A stretch of DNA of 64,000 nucleotides from Anoxybacillus tepidamans PS2 (GTDB lineage: Bacteria > Bacillota > Bacilli > Bacillales > Anoxybacillaceae): the NCBI RefSeq assembly GCF_000620165.1, contig NZ_JHVN01000002.1, positions 220,487-284,486 of the forward strand, written 5' to 3'. Under the pieces are notes generated by a model. The model had not been told where the DNA came from and ran no database searches. It was given only the letters and a program-made list of their open reading frames with translations. Both the position numbers and the translations under genes were made by a program. Shown piece after piece: positions 53,227 through 62,140 of this stretch. Within the stretch, counting starts at the first letter, position 1; every line of letters begins with the position of its first letter.

Positions 53227-54645
53227 TTAATAATTGCTTTGCCCTGCAATTCCAGGACGAGTCATCGCATAAGGGTCAAGTATTTCGTTTAACTGTTGCT
53301 CCGTCAGTAAACGACGCGACAAGCACAGCTCACGGACCGACTTGCCTGTAACGTATGCTTCACGCGCAATGCTTGAAGCTGTTTCGTAGCCAATGTACGG
53401 GTTCACGGCCGTAATGACTCCGACACTTTTTTCCACATTCTCTTTTAATTTCGCTTCGTTTGCTTCAATTCCTGCTAGACAGTAATCCGTAAATACACGA
53501 AATGCATTATCCATAATATGGATTGATTGAAGCAAATTAAATACGAGCACTGGCTCCATTACATTTAGTTCGAGCTGTCCGGCTTCGGATGCCAAACAAA
53601 TGGTGTGATCGTTCCCAATGACTTGAAAAGCCACTTGGTTGATCACCTCTGCCATGACCGGATTTACTTTGCCAGGCATGATGGACGAACCCGGTTGCCG
53701 GGCTGGCAATGTAATTTCATTCAGACCTGTTCTTGGTCCTGATGCCATCAGGCGAAGATCGTTTGCAATTTTTGACATGTTAATCATGCATACTTTTAAT
53801 GCAGCCGACACTTCTGTGTAAGCATCCGTATTTTGCGTTCCATCAACTAGATGCTCAACACGCGCTAGCGGAAAACCGCTAATCTGTGATAAATGCTTAA
53901 TTACAATATCAATATAACGCGGATCCGCGTTCAGCCCTGTTCCTACCGCCGTTGCTCCCATATTGACTTCGTATAAATGCTGGCGCGATTGCTCTATTCT
54001 TTTTATGTCCCGCGCCAAGACGCGGCGATAGGCTTCAAATTCTTGGCCGAGACGAATCGGGACCGCGTCTTGTAAATGGGTGCGTCCCATTTTAATCACG
54101 TGATCAAACTGCAGCGCTTTATCCGCAAATACCGCATGCATGCCCTCCATCGTCGCAAGCAGCTTCTCAAGCATTTTTAATACAGCGATATGAATGGCGG
54201 TTGGAAAAGCGTCGTTTGTCGACTGCGACATGTTGACGTGATTGTTCGGGCTGATCACTTGATAGTTTCCTTTTCGCTCCCCTAGTAATTCAAGCGCCCG
54301 ATTGGCGATGACTTCATTCGTGTTCATATTAATCGACGTTCCGGCCCCGCCCTGAATCGGGTCCACTATAAATTGATCATGCCATTTTCCGTTGATAATT
54401 TCTTGTGCAGCTGCGGCAATTGCTTGTCCAATTCGCGGGTTGAGCTGCCCAACTTCCATATTGGCTTGTGCCGCGGCCATTTTCACCATCGCCATTGCTT
54501 CAATTAAAGATGGATGGATTCGATACCCGGTAATCGGAAAATTTTCTACCGCGCGCATCGTTTGAATACCATAGTATACATGCTCTGGAATTTCCTTTTC
54601 CCCAAGAAAGTCTTTTTCCATTCGTACTGCCTTTGTTTTGGTCAT
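53227..54645 (-). CDS. ansB: Aspartate ammonia-lyase
   Basis: 472 codons from the ATG at 54645, right after the ansA stop; 54621 (MEKDFLGEKE) is an alternative. It converts aspartate to fumarate and ammonia. Fumarase/aspartase signature GSSIMPGKVNPV near residue 325, with TNDAFPTAIH and GRTHLQDAVPIRLGQEF upstream. Closely matches B. subtilis AnsB. Middle gene of ansA-ansB-malic enzyme; called aspA in many genomes. Confidence 0.95.
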   Translation of the reverse strand: MTKTKAVRMEKDFLGEKEIPEHVYYGIQTMRAVENFPITGYRIHPSLIEAMAMVKMAAAQANMEVGQLNPRIGQAIAAAAQEIINGKWHDQFIVDPIQGGAGTSINMNTNEVIANRALELLGERKGNYQVISPNNHVNMSQSTNDAFPTAIHIAVLKMLEKLLATMEGMHAVFADKALQFDHVIKMGRTHLQDAVPIRLGQEFEAYRRVLARDIKRIEQSRQHLYEVNMGATAVGTGLNADPRYIDIVIKHLSQISGFPLARVEHLVDGTQNTDAYTEVSAALKVCMINMSKIANDLRLMASGPRTGLNEITLPARQPGSSIMPGKVNPVMAEVINQVAFQVIGNDHTICLASEAGQLELNVMEPVLVFNLLQSIHIMDNAFRVFTDYCLAGIEANEAKLKENVEKSVGVITAVNPYIGYETASSIAREAYVTGKSVRELCLSRRLLTEQQLNEILDPYAMTRPGIAGQSNY

Positions 54646-54646
54646 T

Positions 54647-55660
54647 TTATAAATCCCAGCTTTCATCAAATTTTGGCGTAATATCTCCCGCAATCGGTGT
54701 TTCCATGATTTTTTTGATTTCAAGCAGATGATCCGTTTTCCCTAACACCCACATTAACTTCGGCACAATAGCCTCCGTGTTCATATCTCCAGATAGAATG
54801 ACGGTGTTTTGTGCGACTTTCCGTCCTACTTCGTATAGTGTTAAATCTTCCCCTTCTTCTAGGCATTGAGTCGTAATCACTACGGCCATTTGGGCATCAA
54901 TAAGCTCCTTAATTTTCGGAAGCAAATTTCTCTCTTGAAACGGCACACCGCCATTGCCAAAGCTTTCAATAATAACTCCGCGGTAAAGATGTTTAATATA
55001 ATCAAACACTTCCGGCTTTGTACCGGGATGAAGTTTTAAGAGAAACACATCCGGACAAAGAGAAGGTTCAAACTTTAACTCTTGTTTTTTGTCTGTGCAA
55101 ATCTCGTATTGGTAGTCAATTTCGTTTTGATGGATGTAGGCAACATACGGATGGTTGATGCTTTCAAAAGCGTCGTAGCTTTTTGTCCTCATTTTGACTG
55201 CCCTTGTCCCAAGAATAACCCTTCCATCAAATACGATAAAGACACCCCCGACTTCCTCGCAAGCAAATCGAACTGCATCCGACATATTTTTTTTCGCGTC
55301 CGTTCTTGCAAAGCCGATCGGAACTTGTGAACCTGTAAGAACGACAGGCTTGTCTAAATTTTGCAGCATATACGATAGTGCCGAAGCCGTATAGGCCATC
55401 GTATCGGTCCCGTGCGTAATCACAAAACCATCGTAGCGATGATAGTTTTCATAAATCGCTTCGGCAATTTTTACCCAATACTCCGGCTGCATGTTTGTGC
55501 TGTCGATGTTCATCAATATTTGGCTGTCTAAGCGATAATTTCGGCTATGTTTTGGTACGTAGCTTGTCAGCTCTTCAGCCGTTAATGCCGGCGTGAGCCC
55601 TTCTTCTCCCTTTACGGAAGCAATTGTGCCGCCTGTCGCTAATAATAGAATGTTTTTCAT
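54647..55660 (-). CDS. ansA: L-asparaginase
   Basis: 337 codons from the ATG at 55660 behind AGGGGTG. Type I cytoplasmic asparaginase: first threonine in [12 protein letters not shown] and second active-site motif [14 protein letters not shown]. No signal peptide. It makes aspartate for the lyase encoded just downstream. The divergent regulator AnsR and the palindromes at 55761 and 55831 lie upstream. Confidence 0.95.
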   Translation of the reverse strand: MKNILLLATGGTIASVKGEEGLTPALTAEELTSYVPKHSRNYRLDSQILMNIDSTNMQPEYWVKIAEAIYENYHRYDGFVITHGTDTMAYTASALSYMLQNLDKPVVLTGSQVPIGFARTDAKKNMSDAVRFACEEVGGVFIVFDGRVILGTRAVKMRTKSYDAFESINHPYVAYIHQNEIDYQYEICTDKKQELKFEPSLCPDVFLLKLHPGTKPEVFDYIKHLYRGVIIESFGNGGVPFQERNLLPKIKELIDAQMAVVITTQCLEEGEDLTLYEVGRKVAQNTVILSGDMNTEAIVPKLMWVLGKTDHLLEIKKIMETPIAGDITPKFDESWDL

Positions 55661-55760
55661 CGTTGACACCCCTGTGAAAAAGCGATAATGGTGCGAAAAG
55701 ATAATTTATGAATAACCTGTTGTATTTTATGGCCCATTTAGTGTACATTATAATTAAGTT

Positions 55761-55777
55761 GTTCGCGTTCTGCGAAC
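55761..55777. promoter_or_regulatory. Palindrome in the ansA-ansR gap, candidate AnsR operator
   Basis: GTTCGC and GCGAAC flank a five-base centre (55761-55777), a perfect inverted repeat beside a TATAAT/ATTATA box at 55747-55754 that reads on both strands. It is well placed for repression of ansA and ansR together. Confidence 0.65.
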
Positions 55778-55830
55778 CTACGCTTCAATTATATTCATTT
55801 ATCATGAAAATAACAAGAGTTTTTATTCAT

Positions 55831-55838
55831 TTCGCGAA
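55831..55838. promoter_or_regulatory. Second AnsR-like half-palindrome
   Basis: TTCGCGAA shares the TTCGC/GCGAA arms of the palindrome at 55761 without a spacer. It is 41 bp upstream of the ansR start codon. Confidence 0.4.
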
Positions 55839-55878
55839 CATTTTTATGGTGAGAGGAATAAAGGGGGAGAGCAGGCCG

Positions 55879-56226
55879 ATGATATCAAAACGGCTATCAG
55901 AACTGAGGAAAAAGAAAAAATGGTCATTGCAATATATCGCAGATCAGCTTGACATTGCCAAAAGCACATACGCAGGGTACGAATCAGGCTACCGCCAGCC
56001 TTCGCTAGAGGCAGTGAGAGAACTCGCACAGTTATTCGGGACATCGACCGACTACTTGTTAGGAGCAGTGGATGATCCAGAAAAACGTGAATCGAAAGTG
56101 ATCGAATTAACTGAAGCAGATTTATCAAACCTTCATCTTACAATCGACGGCAAACTGCTAACACAAGAGGACATCAACCAAATGATTGCGTTCATCCGCG
56201 TCAAACGCGGAATGGAAGCAGGATAA
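55879..56226 (+). CDS. ansR: AnsR, repressor of the asparagine operon
   Basis: 115 codons from the ATG at 55879 behind AAGGGGGAGAGC; the open frame upstream is not coding. Xre-type helix-turn-helix: RLSELRKKKKWSLQYIADQLDIAKSTYAGYESGYRQPSLEAVRELAQLFG. Length and C-terminal part (LTQEDINQMIAFIRVKR) match B. subtilis AnsR, which represses ansAB until asparagine is present. Divergent from ansA. Confidence 0.92.
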   Translation: MISKRLSELRKKKKWSLQYIADQLDIAKSTYAGYESGYRQPSLEAVRELAQLFGTSTDYLLGAVDDPEKRESKVIELTEADLSNLHLTIDGKLLTQEDINQMIAFIRVKRGMEAG

Positions 56227-56277
56227 AAAAGGCTGTCTCGAAAGGTCAATAAATGACCTTTTGTGACAGTCTTTTTT
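56226..56277 (+). terminator. Terminator after ansR
   Basis: AAAGGTCA and TGACCTTT form an upper stem and GGCTGTC with GACAGTC a lower one, followed by TTTTTTG. The start, AAAAAAGGCTGTC, is shared with the terminator at 1157. Confidence 0.88.
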
Positions 56278-56396
56278 GTTTTATTTCTAGTCATTACTTT
56301 GATTATCAATGCTATCAATATGAGTAAAATAATTTTTTTATTTTTAACCGTTTGTCTCCCAGTCGCCCTACTAACCCATCTCATCCCCCAGTCTTT

Positions 56397-56525
56397 TCAA
56401 TCATGTTCTATGTTGTGGCTTTGACTCCGCTTTTCGTTATTCATCCGCATTCGGGACGCCGGGCCAACTCCGACATATGACAGTTGCCATGGAACAGACG
56501 AGATGCTTTCCGCTATATAGATCTC
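56397..56525 (-). pseudogene. Fragment of a second WXG-type toxin gene
   Basis: The frame reads EIYIAESISSVPWQLSYVGV then GPASRMRMNNEKRS and stops at 56397. It aligns with residues about 206-232 of the intact toxin at 57075-58247 ([27 protein letters not shown]). It has no start, and nothing of the N-terminal WXG or C-terminal RNase region remains. It is therefore a decayed copy of a toxin with the same central linker. Confidence 0.7.
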
Positions 56526-56531
56526 AATCAA

Positions 56532-56567
56532 ATAAAAAGACCTTGAAAAGCATATAGCCACTCAAGG
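56532..56567 (-). terminator. Terminator after the second coding remnant
   Basis: CCTTGA at 56541-56546 and TCAAGG at 56562-56567, with a T tract on the minus strand. It is very like the terminator at 56695-56733. Confidence 0.65.
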
Positions 56568-56586
56568 TTTTTAACACTTTTAACTG

Positions 56587-56730
56587 CTAGACTGCAAGTT
56601 TTCCTAGTAAAATCATTGTTAATTTGTCAATTGCTTCTCCCCCGTCGATTGTTTCACTTTTTGTATCACTTTCCATGATAATTTCGATTGCTAGTAAAAA
56701 AGAAACCTTGAAAGAGTTTTCACTCAGTCA
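56587..56730 (-). pseudogene. Coding remnant, possible old immunity gene
   Basis: An open minus-strand frame of about 46 codons without start or ribosome site reads FLLAIEIIMESDTKSETIDG and continues GEAIDKLTMILLGKLAV before a stop at 56587. It has the composition of a helical protein C-terminus. It lies between the intact immunity gene and the toxin fragment, each bounded by near-identical terminators, so it may be the tail of a former immunity gene. Family unknown. Confidence 0.45.
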
Positions 56731-56733
56731 AGG
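56695..56733 (-). terminator. Terminator after the immunity gene
   Basis: CCTTGA at 56706-56711 pairs with TCAAGG at 56728-56733; the minus strand continues TTTCTTTTTT. Stem bases match those at 56541-56567. Confidence 0.75.
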
Positions 56734-56751
56734 CCCTTAAGAATTTACTAC

Positions 56752-57054
56752 CTATTTTGCTTTTACAGCTTCTTTTAATTGTTCTACTACACTTTTTAGC
56801 CATTGGATTGGAGTCAGTCCAAGGGCAGGAAAATACAATCCGTCTGCACAGTGTTGAATGTATTCATTCTTCTCATCATCTGAATACTCGCTATTAATGA
56901 ATTCCATTAAAAATACGATAGCAGATTCAAGATATTCCTTACTTTCTTCCGTCAACAATTCTTGTAATGCCTCCTCAGGCGAATCTATGTCTTGATGAAA
57001 AGTTCCAGCCAGGAACTGAAAAACTGGATCTTCCGGATTATTTTTGACTAACAA
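56752..57054 (-). CDS. Probable immunity protein for the adjacent RNase toxin (CdiI-like)
   Basis: 100 codons behind GGAGGGTAAG. A small acidic helical protein: [43 protein letters not shown] then [19 protein letters not shown]. No signal peptide or membrane helix, so it is cytoplasmic. It starts 20 bp after the toxin gene, the normal place of an immunity gene. It resembles, from memory, the CdiI_4-type partners of RNase A-like CdiA tips; this was not checked. It should bind and block the toxin made next door. Confidence 0.75.
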   Translation of the reverse strand: MLVKNNPEDPVFQFLAGTFHQDIDSPEEALQELLTEESKEYLESAIVFLMEFINSEYSDDEKNEYIQHCADGLYFPALGLTPIQWLKSVVEQLKEAVKAK

Positions 57055-57074
57055 GCATCTTACCCTCCATTCCG

Positions 57075-58247
57075 TTATTTAGTTGGATAACCAGTTAAAA
57101 TGAAATTCCCTGCCCCATCCTTTTTTAATACTATCTTAGCATTCGTCATATATTCAACTGTCGTAGAACCTCTTTGTACTCCGCGTCCAATAATTTCTGT
57201 ACCTTGATAGGGCAGAACCAAAGTCGATTTAGCTTTTGGATTGCTTAACCATGCTTGGATAATTTTTTGGTTATTTGGATCGTTTAAAACTTCGCTAGCA
57301 ACTTTTTCAGCTGTAGCCCTATCTTTGAAAGTCGATGCTCCTGTTATTTTAGGGTTATCTTTTAAGCGCTGTAATAACTCGGCATCGGTCTTCCCAACAT
57401 GTCTGGCAATTAGATGTCCTCCCCTTGCCTCATGTGCTGCTAATCCTCCGCCGGGAGCTAGAGGACTAAAATCTTTAGGTTTAACATTACTCGTCCCCTT
57501 ATCAATCACCTTACTTTTGGCTTTCTTAATCATATGGAGAGATGCATCTTTCGCTTCATTCATCCATATTCTAGACGTTGGACCAACTCCAGCATATGCT
57601 GGTTGCAGTAAAACCGGAGAGATGCTTGCGACTAGATCTTCCCATTTCTTCTTAAACAAGCGTGCCGTTTCCGAAAGAGGGGAATTGACCACTTGGCGGT
57701 AAATAGTGTCGAAGATTCCCTTTATTTTATCATAACGCACGACACGACTCACTTTGGCAAGGGCTGATGCGACATCCATCGCCCTAACCCCTGTAATCGC
57801 TGTTTTTCCTGCCATGCCCACTCCTTTAGCGGGAGGGACAACCGATAGTAACAGCATCCCGCCTGCCAGCAAGCGATCTCCTAAAGAAAGGCGCTCCCCA
57901 GTAATCGGGTCGTACTCGCCGAACACTCGTTGCACGTCATACCATCCGAGAAGCTCCAAGCCGAATTCTTTCATGTTGTCAGCAAGCGTTTGATCCGCTT
58001 GGCGCATCGCCGCAGCCGTTCGATACAACAGCTCTTCAGCTTCGTTTAGTTTGTCCTCATAACGCTGTAACCAATGAACGAGTTCATCCCGCAACGCTTT
58101 GATCGCTGGCGTGCTGACGCCGGGGAGGTCCATGGCAAGAGAAGAAAGTTCCCACGACAGCGTCGTTCGCGCCCGCTCACAAGCGTCTTCGGCATCAGGA
58201 ACGTGTTTTGCGATCGTTTCCAACTCATCAGGCTTTAGTCGGATCAT
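57075..58247 (-). CDS. WXG-type polymorphic toxin with RNase A-like C-terminal domain
   Basis: 390 codons from the ATG at 58247, two bases after the upstream 49-codon gene. Residues 1-95 are helical and WXG100/LXG-like ([15 protein letters not shown]). Residues 110-145 form a pre-toxin segment ([19 protein letters not shown]). Residues 265-390 carry [36 protein letters not shown] and ILTGYPTK, the pattern of bacterial RNase A-like CdiA tips, with His278 the probable catalytic histidine. It is probably exported by a type VII system, for which no gene lies in this window. Functional assignment is from motif recognition. Confidence 0.82.
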   Translation of the reverse strand: MIRLKPDELETIAKHVPDAEDACERARTTLSWELSSLAMDLPGVSTPAIKALRDELVHWLQRYEDKLNEAEELLYRTAAAMRQADQTLADNMKEFGLELLGWYDVQRVFGEYDPITGERLSLGDRLLAGGMLLLSVVPPAKGVGMAGKTAITGVRAMDVASALAKVSRVVRYDKIKGIFDTIYRQVVNSPLSETARLFKKKWEDLVASISPVLLQPAYAGVGPTSRIWMNEAKDASLHMIKKAKSKVIDKGTSNVKPKDFSPLAPGGGLAAHEARGGHLIARHVGKTDAELLQRLKDNPKITGASTFKDRATAEKVASEVLNDPNNQKIIQAWLSNPKAKSTLVLPYQGTEIIGRGVQRGSTTVEYMTNAKIVLKKDGAGNFILTGYPTK

Positions 58248-58249
58248 CG

Positions 58250-58399
58250 TCAGTGCATCTCCCTTATCTTTTGACAAATACGAACAATATTCCAACTAGT
58301 TTGATAGACTTTCTGATTGAAAGGCGGCTCTACGATCCACAAGTTCTTAGATTCCCGTTTATACAGCACGTTGTGCGACATGCTTTGCACGCGCGGCAT
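58250..58399 (-). CDS. 49-codon gene coupled to the toxin
   Basis: ATG at 58399 behind TTGAGGAGTGAATC, a strong site. The frame reads MPRVQSMSHNVLYKRESKNL, then WIVEPPFNQKVYQTSWNIVR and ICQKIREMH, and stops two bases before the toxin start. Tryptophan- and basic-rich with no signal peptide. In type VII toxin operons small helical partner proteins commonly precede the effector; this one is shorter than usual partners. It may be a partner, an N-terminal module split from the toxin, or a leader gene that sets toxin translation. Confidence 0.6.
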   Translation of the reverse strand: MPRVQSMSHNVLYKRESKNLWIVEPPFNQKVYQTSWNIVRICQKIREMH

Positions 58400-58800
58400 A
58401 TTGATTCACTCCTCAATTTAGGCTTCACCAAAATGGTAACATAAGTAAAATAAGTATAAATTATGATTTTATTACTGTTTTTCCGACTAATTTATTAGTT
58501 ATATTTCCTTAATTTTTACACGGAGATATAATACAAAATTCGTTTTAATATTCACTTTATACACTAGGACTGATGATCCATGATTGTCTAAATAAGCAAG
58601 TGCCATCGAAAAAATAAATAGAAAACGTTCATTTTCCTAACAGGGAAATTGAACCAAATTATACACTTTATATCAATTTATCATTTTGAATCATCACATA
58701 TTAGTTGGATACGCTACACTTATAACCCATCACCTGAATTATGAACTTTCTTCATCTGTACCGCGCTTAAGAACGGGAAAGGAAACATGAATATATAAAA
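58400..58800. other. AT-rich gap without a gene
   Basis: About 400 bp between the toxin operon and the DUF4405 gene. No reading frame with a ribosome site was found on either strand. It must hold the toxin operon promoter on the minus strand, but I could not pick a convincing one. Base composition is lower in GC than the flanking genes. Confidence 0.4.
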
Positions 58801-58824
58801 ATGAGGAGGTTTGGCCCTCCTCAT
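58801..58824 (-). terminator. Terminator after the DUF4405 gene
   Basis: ATGAGGAGG at 58801-58809 pairs with CCTCCTCAT at 58816-58824. On the minus strand TTTTTATAT follows. Confidence 0.82.
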
Positions 58825-58849
58825 CCTGAATTTTTTTATTACGATTTGC

Positions 58850-59668
58850 TTAATGAAACATTTGGTTTCGTTTATTCCTTAAAATTCGCTTTTCCAGATA
58901 ATAAGTCGGAATGATGATGGCCGCCCAAATGGCAAAGTAGTTCAGAACAACAAGAAACGGATTTCTGCTGCCGCCATGTCCTTCTTTTCGCCCTCTGCCG
59001 TCAAAATCTCCTTCGCGAAAATCCCCGTTAGGCGGCCCTTGATGCCTATTCGCCAATTCGCCTGTATTTCCATTCTCAAATGGCTGCCCATTTTGCTGCA
59101 TTAGTTTCGGGTGAAATTCTCCCATGCTTGGAGTAGCCGTTGCAGAAAACCATTGAGTTCCGCCCGCTAAAATAGCGATTGATAAGGCAACTGCTGCAAC
59201 CACTCTCTTTCGGAGTTTTCCTTCCTTCGATGTAAACGCTCTTTTACAAATGCTCATAATCCATTGCCAATGTACTCCAATATGAAGACCGACTAGCGCA
59301 AGCGTTGCATCGGCAGAGAAACTGTGGAGTTCTCGAATCGCATGTCCTCCTTGAACAGCAAGGCTTGGAAAAACGACTCTCGAAATCAATATCCCCGTTA
59401 TAATAACGGTCGCCATCGAAATTAATAACAGTATATTTAACAGAAAACTAAAGCGCGTTTTTTTAGGGAGCGCGGGATCAAAAATCTTTTTAGTCGTATT
59501 GATGACCCAGCGATAGTTCAATCCGATATGAATAAGAATAGCTACGCCAATGACTAGACCAGCCACTTCATGGAACGGTAACCCGTTCATCACTCTCGGA
59601 TTCATTAGCAACACAAAAGTGATGGCCATCAATAAATCGAGTACAATTTTTGTATAATTTTTCTTCAA
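58850..59668 (-). CDS. DUF4405 membrane protein, cytochrome b561-like
   Basis: 272 codons from a TTG at 59668 behind AGGAGGACATAGC. Five or so membrane helices with conserved histidines (GLPFHEVAGLVIGVAILIHIGLNYRW, GGHAIRELHSF, ALVGLHIGVHW), the spacing of a haem b-binding bundle. A long glycine-, asparagine- and arginine-rich stretch (about residues 185-240) lies before the last helix. Proteins with DUF4405 are thought to be electron-transfer partners of extracytoplasmic redox enzymes. No partner is adjacent. Confidence 0.8.
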   Translation of the reverse strand: MKKNYTKIVLDLLMAITFVLLMNPRVMNGLPFHEVAGLVIGVAILIHIGLNYRWVINTTKKIFDPALPKKTRFSFLLNILLLISMATVIITGILISRVVFPSLAVQGGHAIRELHSFSADATLALVGLHIGVHWQWIMSICKRAFTSKEGKLRKRVVAAVALSIAILAGGTQWFSATATPSMGEFHPKLMQQNGQPFENGNTGELANRHQGPPNGDFREGDFDGRGRKEGHGGSRNPFLVVLNYFAIWAAIIIPTYYLEKRILRNKRNQMFH

Positions 59669-60393
59669 GCTATGTCCTCCTAGCTTAAAATCGATCCCCC
59701 AGAAGCGTTTATTATTAGAAAAATAAAATTCGAGGTAAAGTTCAACATGTGCATTTAATGATGTCTAAAAAACATGATGAGAACGATTTTATTAGAAAAG
59801 CAGTGTGATTCCGACGGTGAAATCCACTGCCTTTCTAATCGTGTTTGATAGCTGCTGATACTTTTAAAGAAACCGCTGAAACTGCCTCTCTCTTTTGTGT
59901 ATTCAGTCATCTTTACTTCAGTGTGATGTTACAACCTTGTAAATAGCGGATGACCAACCCGCAATTTGGTTCATTCAGTCGACTTTTGTTTTAGCATCTG
60001 TGAATCGTTTGTTCGTTATTGAGCTAACTGGCGATTTGCCGCTATAAATTCTTAAGTAACTCCTAACGATAAACCGTTTGTCATCACGTATCAAAATACT
60101 TCATTCCCCCCTTCTAATATTTAACCTCTTTTTTAGATACAACTATTACTTTACTAGCAAATGGTGAAGATTTAGTGAAAATCATTTGCATAAATTTTAT
60201 TTTTCCATCCTATTTTCAGTAATTTTTTAGAAACAACAGGGTATTCTTTGTTTACATTTGGGAGGTAAATGAAGTTCTTCTATCTAAATCTTATTCAGAG
60301 GTGGTAGAAGTTCATAAATCTTTACTATCCTTACATATAATCCCCCATTAGAACAAGAAGCAAGCTTAGTTAAAATATCAAGGAGGAATTCAT
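59669..60393. other. AT-rich gap without a recognised gene
   Basis: About 725 bp. A minus-strand frame near 59985-60075 (RFIVRSYLRIYSGKSPVSSI then TNKRFTDAKTKVD) is open for about 33 codons but has no start signal and is not recognised. Near 60262 GGGAGGTAA precedes an ATG opening only 12 codons. No hairpin of note. The region must hold promoters for the divergent genes on both sides. Confidence 0.4.
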
Positions 60394-60720
60394 ATGGCAT
60401 TAAACCTTGCACTTCGTTTCATTTTAGAAGTTTGTGCCCTCGTTTCTTTTTCGTACTGGGGATTCCAAAGTGACAAAAGTTTCCCCATAAAGCTAGTACT
60501 CGGTATAGGCACCCCTTTGTTAATTGCATTGATCTGGGGGATTTTTGGTTCCCCTTCGGCTCGTATTCCATTGCGTGGATTTGCGCGAATCCTACTAGAA
60601 TTATTTATTTTTGGTTTAGCAGCAATTGCTTTATATGCTTCTGGAAAGCCTATCCTTGCAATGATTTTTGCGTTTCTTGTTTTGATAAACCGCATTATAA
60701 TGTATATTTGGGATCAATAA
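60394..60720 (+). CDS. YrdB family membrane protein (DUF2568)
   Basis: 108 codons behind AAGGAGGAATTC. Four membrane helices cover nearly the whole protein, with the family stretch LRFILEVCALVSFSYWGF at the start and FGSPSARIPLRGFARILLELFIFGLAAIALY in the second half. The family is widespread in Firmicutes and Actinobacteria with no known function. Single gene; no terminator was identified. Confidence 0.85.
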   Translation: MALNLALRFILEVCALVSFSYWGFQSDKSFPIKLVLGIGTPLLIALIWGIFGSPSARIPLRGFARILLELFIFGLAAIALYASGKPILAMIFAFLVLINRIIMYIWDQ

Positions 60721-60954
60721 AACAAATATGATGTTCCTTTTTCTCGTTAATGAATCATATGTGTCTATTTAGTAGCATTGTCTGATTTTGTTAACAGTTT
60801 TATTTGCTAATTGGTACAAACTAACAGCATAACAGCAATCGTTTTAGCATTTCTTTTCTCATTCGTGCCAAATGTTAAGGGTACAGCCATCATCTCCGCC
60901 TCTGTTCAAATGGCATAGAATTTAATTAAATGATTTACTAACCACGCGCTAAAC

Positions 60955-61431
60955 TTAATCCAACTTTTTCACAAACAACACCCGATCTTGATTCGGTCCG
61001 TCATAGTCTGCATATACCGGAATGCCGTCGACTTCCTTATCCCCGTTTTTTTCAATTTCAACTCCCATTTTTGTATGAAAAGCAATAGAGCCTTTGTTTA
61101 CTGGCGAGGTAACGCAGCGAACAATGCTTCGACCGTGCTTTTTGACGGCAGCAAAAAACTCTCCATAAAGCCGTCTGCCAATGCCGTGCTTCCGATAATC
61201 AGGGTGAACGCCGACAAAGTGTATATATGCTTCTTCTGGATACGTTTGAGATAGAAAACCGATCAAAAATCCAACAATGGTTCCGTCTTGTTCAATAATG
61301 AAACTTGTATTTCTAAAATGGTCAAAAAATAGCTTTGGCAACATATCAGCCATTTGCCGCCCACCCCACCACTCATTGATGACCGGAGATATTGCATAGT
61401 AGTCTGATGCTTGTACTGGACGTAATCTCAT
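60955..61431 (-). CDS. GNAT-family N-acetyltransferase
   Basis: 158 codons behind GAGGGGGGATTTC. Complete GNAT domain: strand with TSFIIEQDGTIVGFLIGFLSQ, then the acetyl-CoA loop VGVHPDYRKHGIGRRLYGEFF, and a C-terminal FHTKMGVEIEKNG. The acceptor substrate cannot be told from sequence. It is shorter than the amino-acid acyltransferase at 37426 and unrelated beyond the fold. It lies alone, 58 bp downstream of the small membrane protein gene. Confidence 0.88.
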   Translation of the reverse strand: MRLRPVQASDYYAISPVINEWWGGRQMADMLPKLFFDHFRNTSFIIEQDGTIVGFLIGFLSQTYPEEAYIHFVGVHPDYRKHGIGRRLYGEFFAAVKKHGRSIVRCVTSPVNKGSIAFHTKMGVEIEKNGDKEVDGIPVYADYDGPNQDRVLFVKKLD

Positions 61432-61488
61432 TTGAAATCCCCCCTCAACTAGAGAGTTTTTTCTTCACTCCCCTGTAACCAATTACGT

Positions 61489-61740
61489 TTACTTTTTATT
61501 CTGCTTGAATGACTTAAATGACAAGACAATAGTGACAATCGCAACAATGCTAATAAAAAACAGCATCCGCCAAGGTTTAGGAAGATCAGGGAGCGGTATA
61601 TGAGAAAATACAAGCTTCAATAAAACAAATGTTAAAAACGACATTATAAAATCTTTTAGGAAAGAAAGGAGTTTCCGATCCTTCAGCCAATTTGCGAATC
61701 CGAATATAAGTGATAAAAAAACTATTTCAAACCAAGTCAT
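61489..61740 (-). CDS. Small membrane protein of unknown function
   Basis: 83 codons behind GAGGCAGCTG. Three hydrophobic stretches (TWFEIVFLSLIFGFANWL, FIMSFLTFVLLKLVF, MLFFISIVAIVTIVLSF) separated by basic turns, and a lysine-rich C-terminus. Three-helix topology is likely. No family recognised. On the same strand as the acetyltransferase 57 bp downstream, so the two may be cotranscribed. Confidence 0.6.
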   Translation of the reverse strand: MTWFEIVFLSLIFGFANWLKDRKLLSFLKDFIMSFLTFVLLKLVFSHIPLPDLPKPWRMLFFISIVAIVTIVLSFKSFKQNKK

Positions 61741-62140
61741 CAGCTGCCTCCTCTAAACACAGATTGTTAATCTAAACTTTAGCATAACTAATCTAAATTT
61801 ATTAATCTCTTATCACGACAAATGATATAACCCCACACGTATTCATCAAAGTTTCCACACTCACGCACATCGAGCGTTTTTGGTCAACATGTTAAAAGGC
61901 CATAATAGCCGAACCGTTTCATGCACAGATTATAGTCTCATTTTTCCTATGAATCACATTGCTTTCGCCCACCAGTTTCTATAATCATTTTTTTCAAAAA
62001 TATAACAATAATTCTATTTGAAAATTTATACATAATTGGTATTATATAATAGAAAGGGGTGAGAGGCTGCGCTATGAAACTATTTTAATGGATGATATCT
62101 CTAAAACTACTATCTACCATTCAAAAGGGGGAGAAGAAAA
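61741..62140. other. AT-rich gap without a recognised gene
   Basis: About 400 bp. A TATAAT at 62045-62050 lies 90 bp before the secreted-protein gene but has no good -35 at the right distance. A GGGGTGAGAGG site near 62056 precedes an ATG that opens only five codons. Nothing else seen. Confidence 0.4.

Noticed and set aside
55708..55878. Extended N-terminus for AnsR
   Set aside because: The region carries the operator palindromes and promoter-like boxes. The ATG at 55879 has a strong ribosome site and gives the length of known AnsR.
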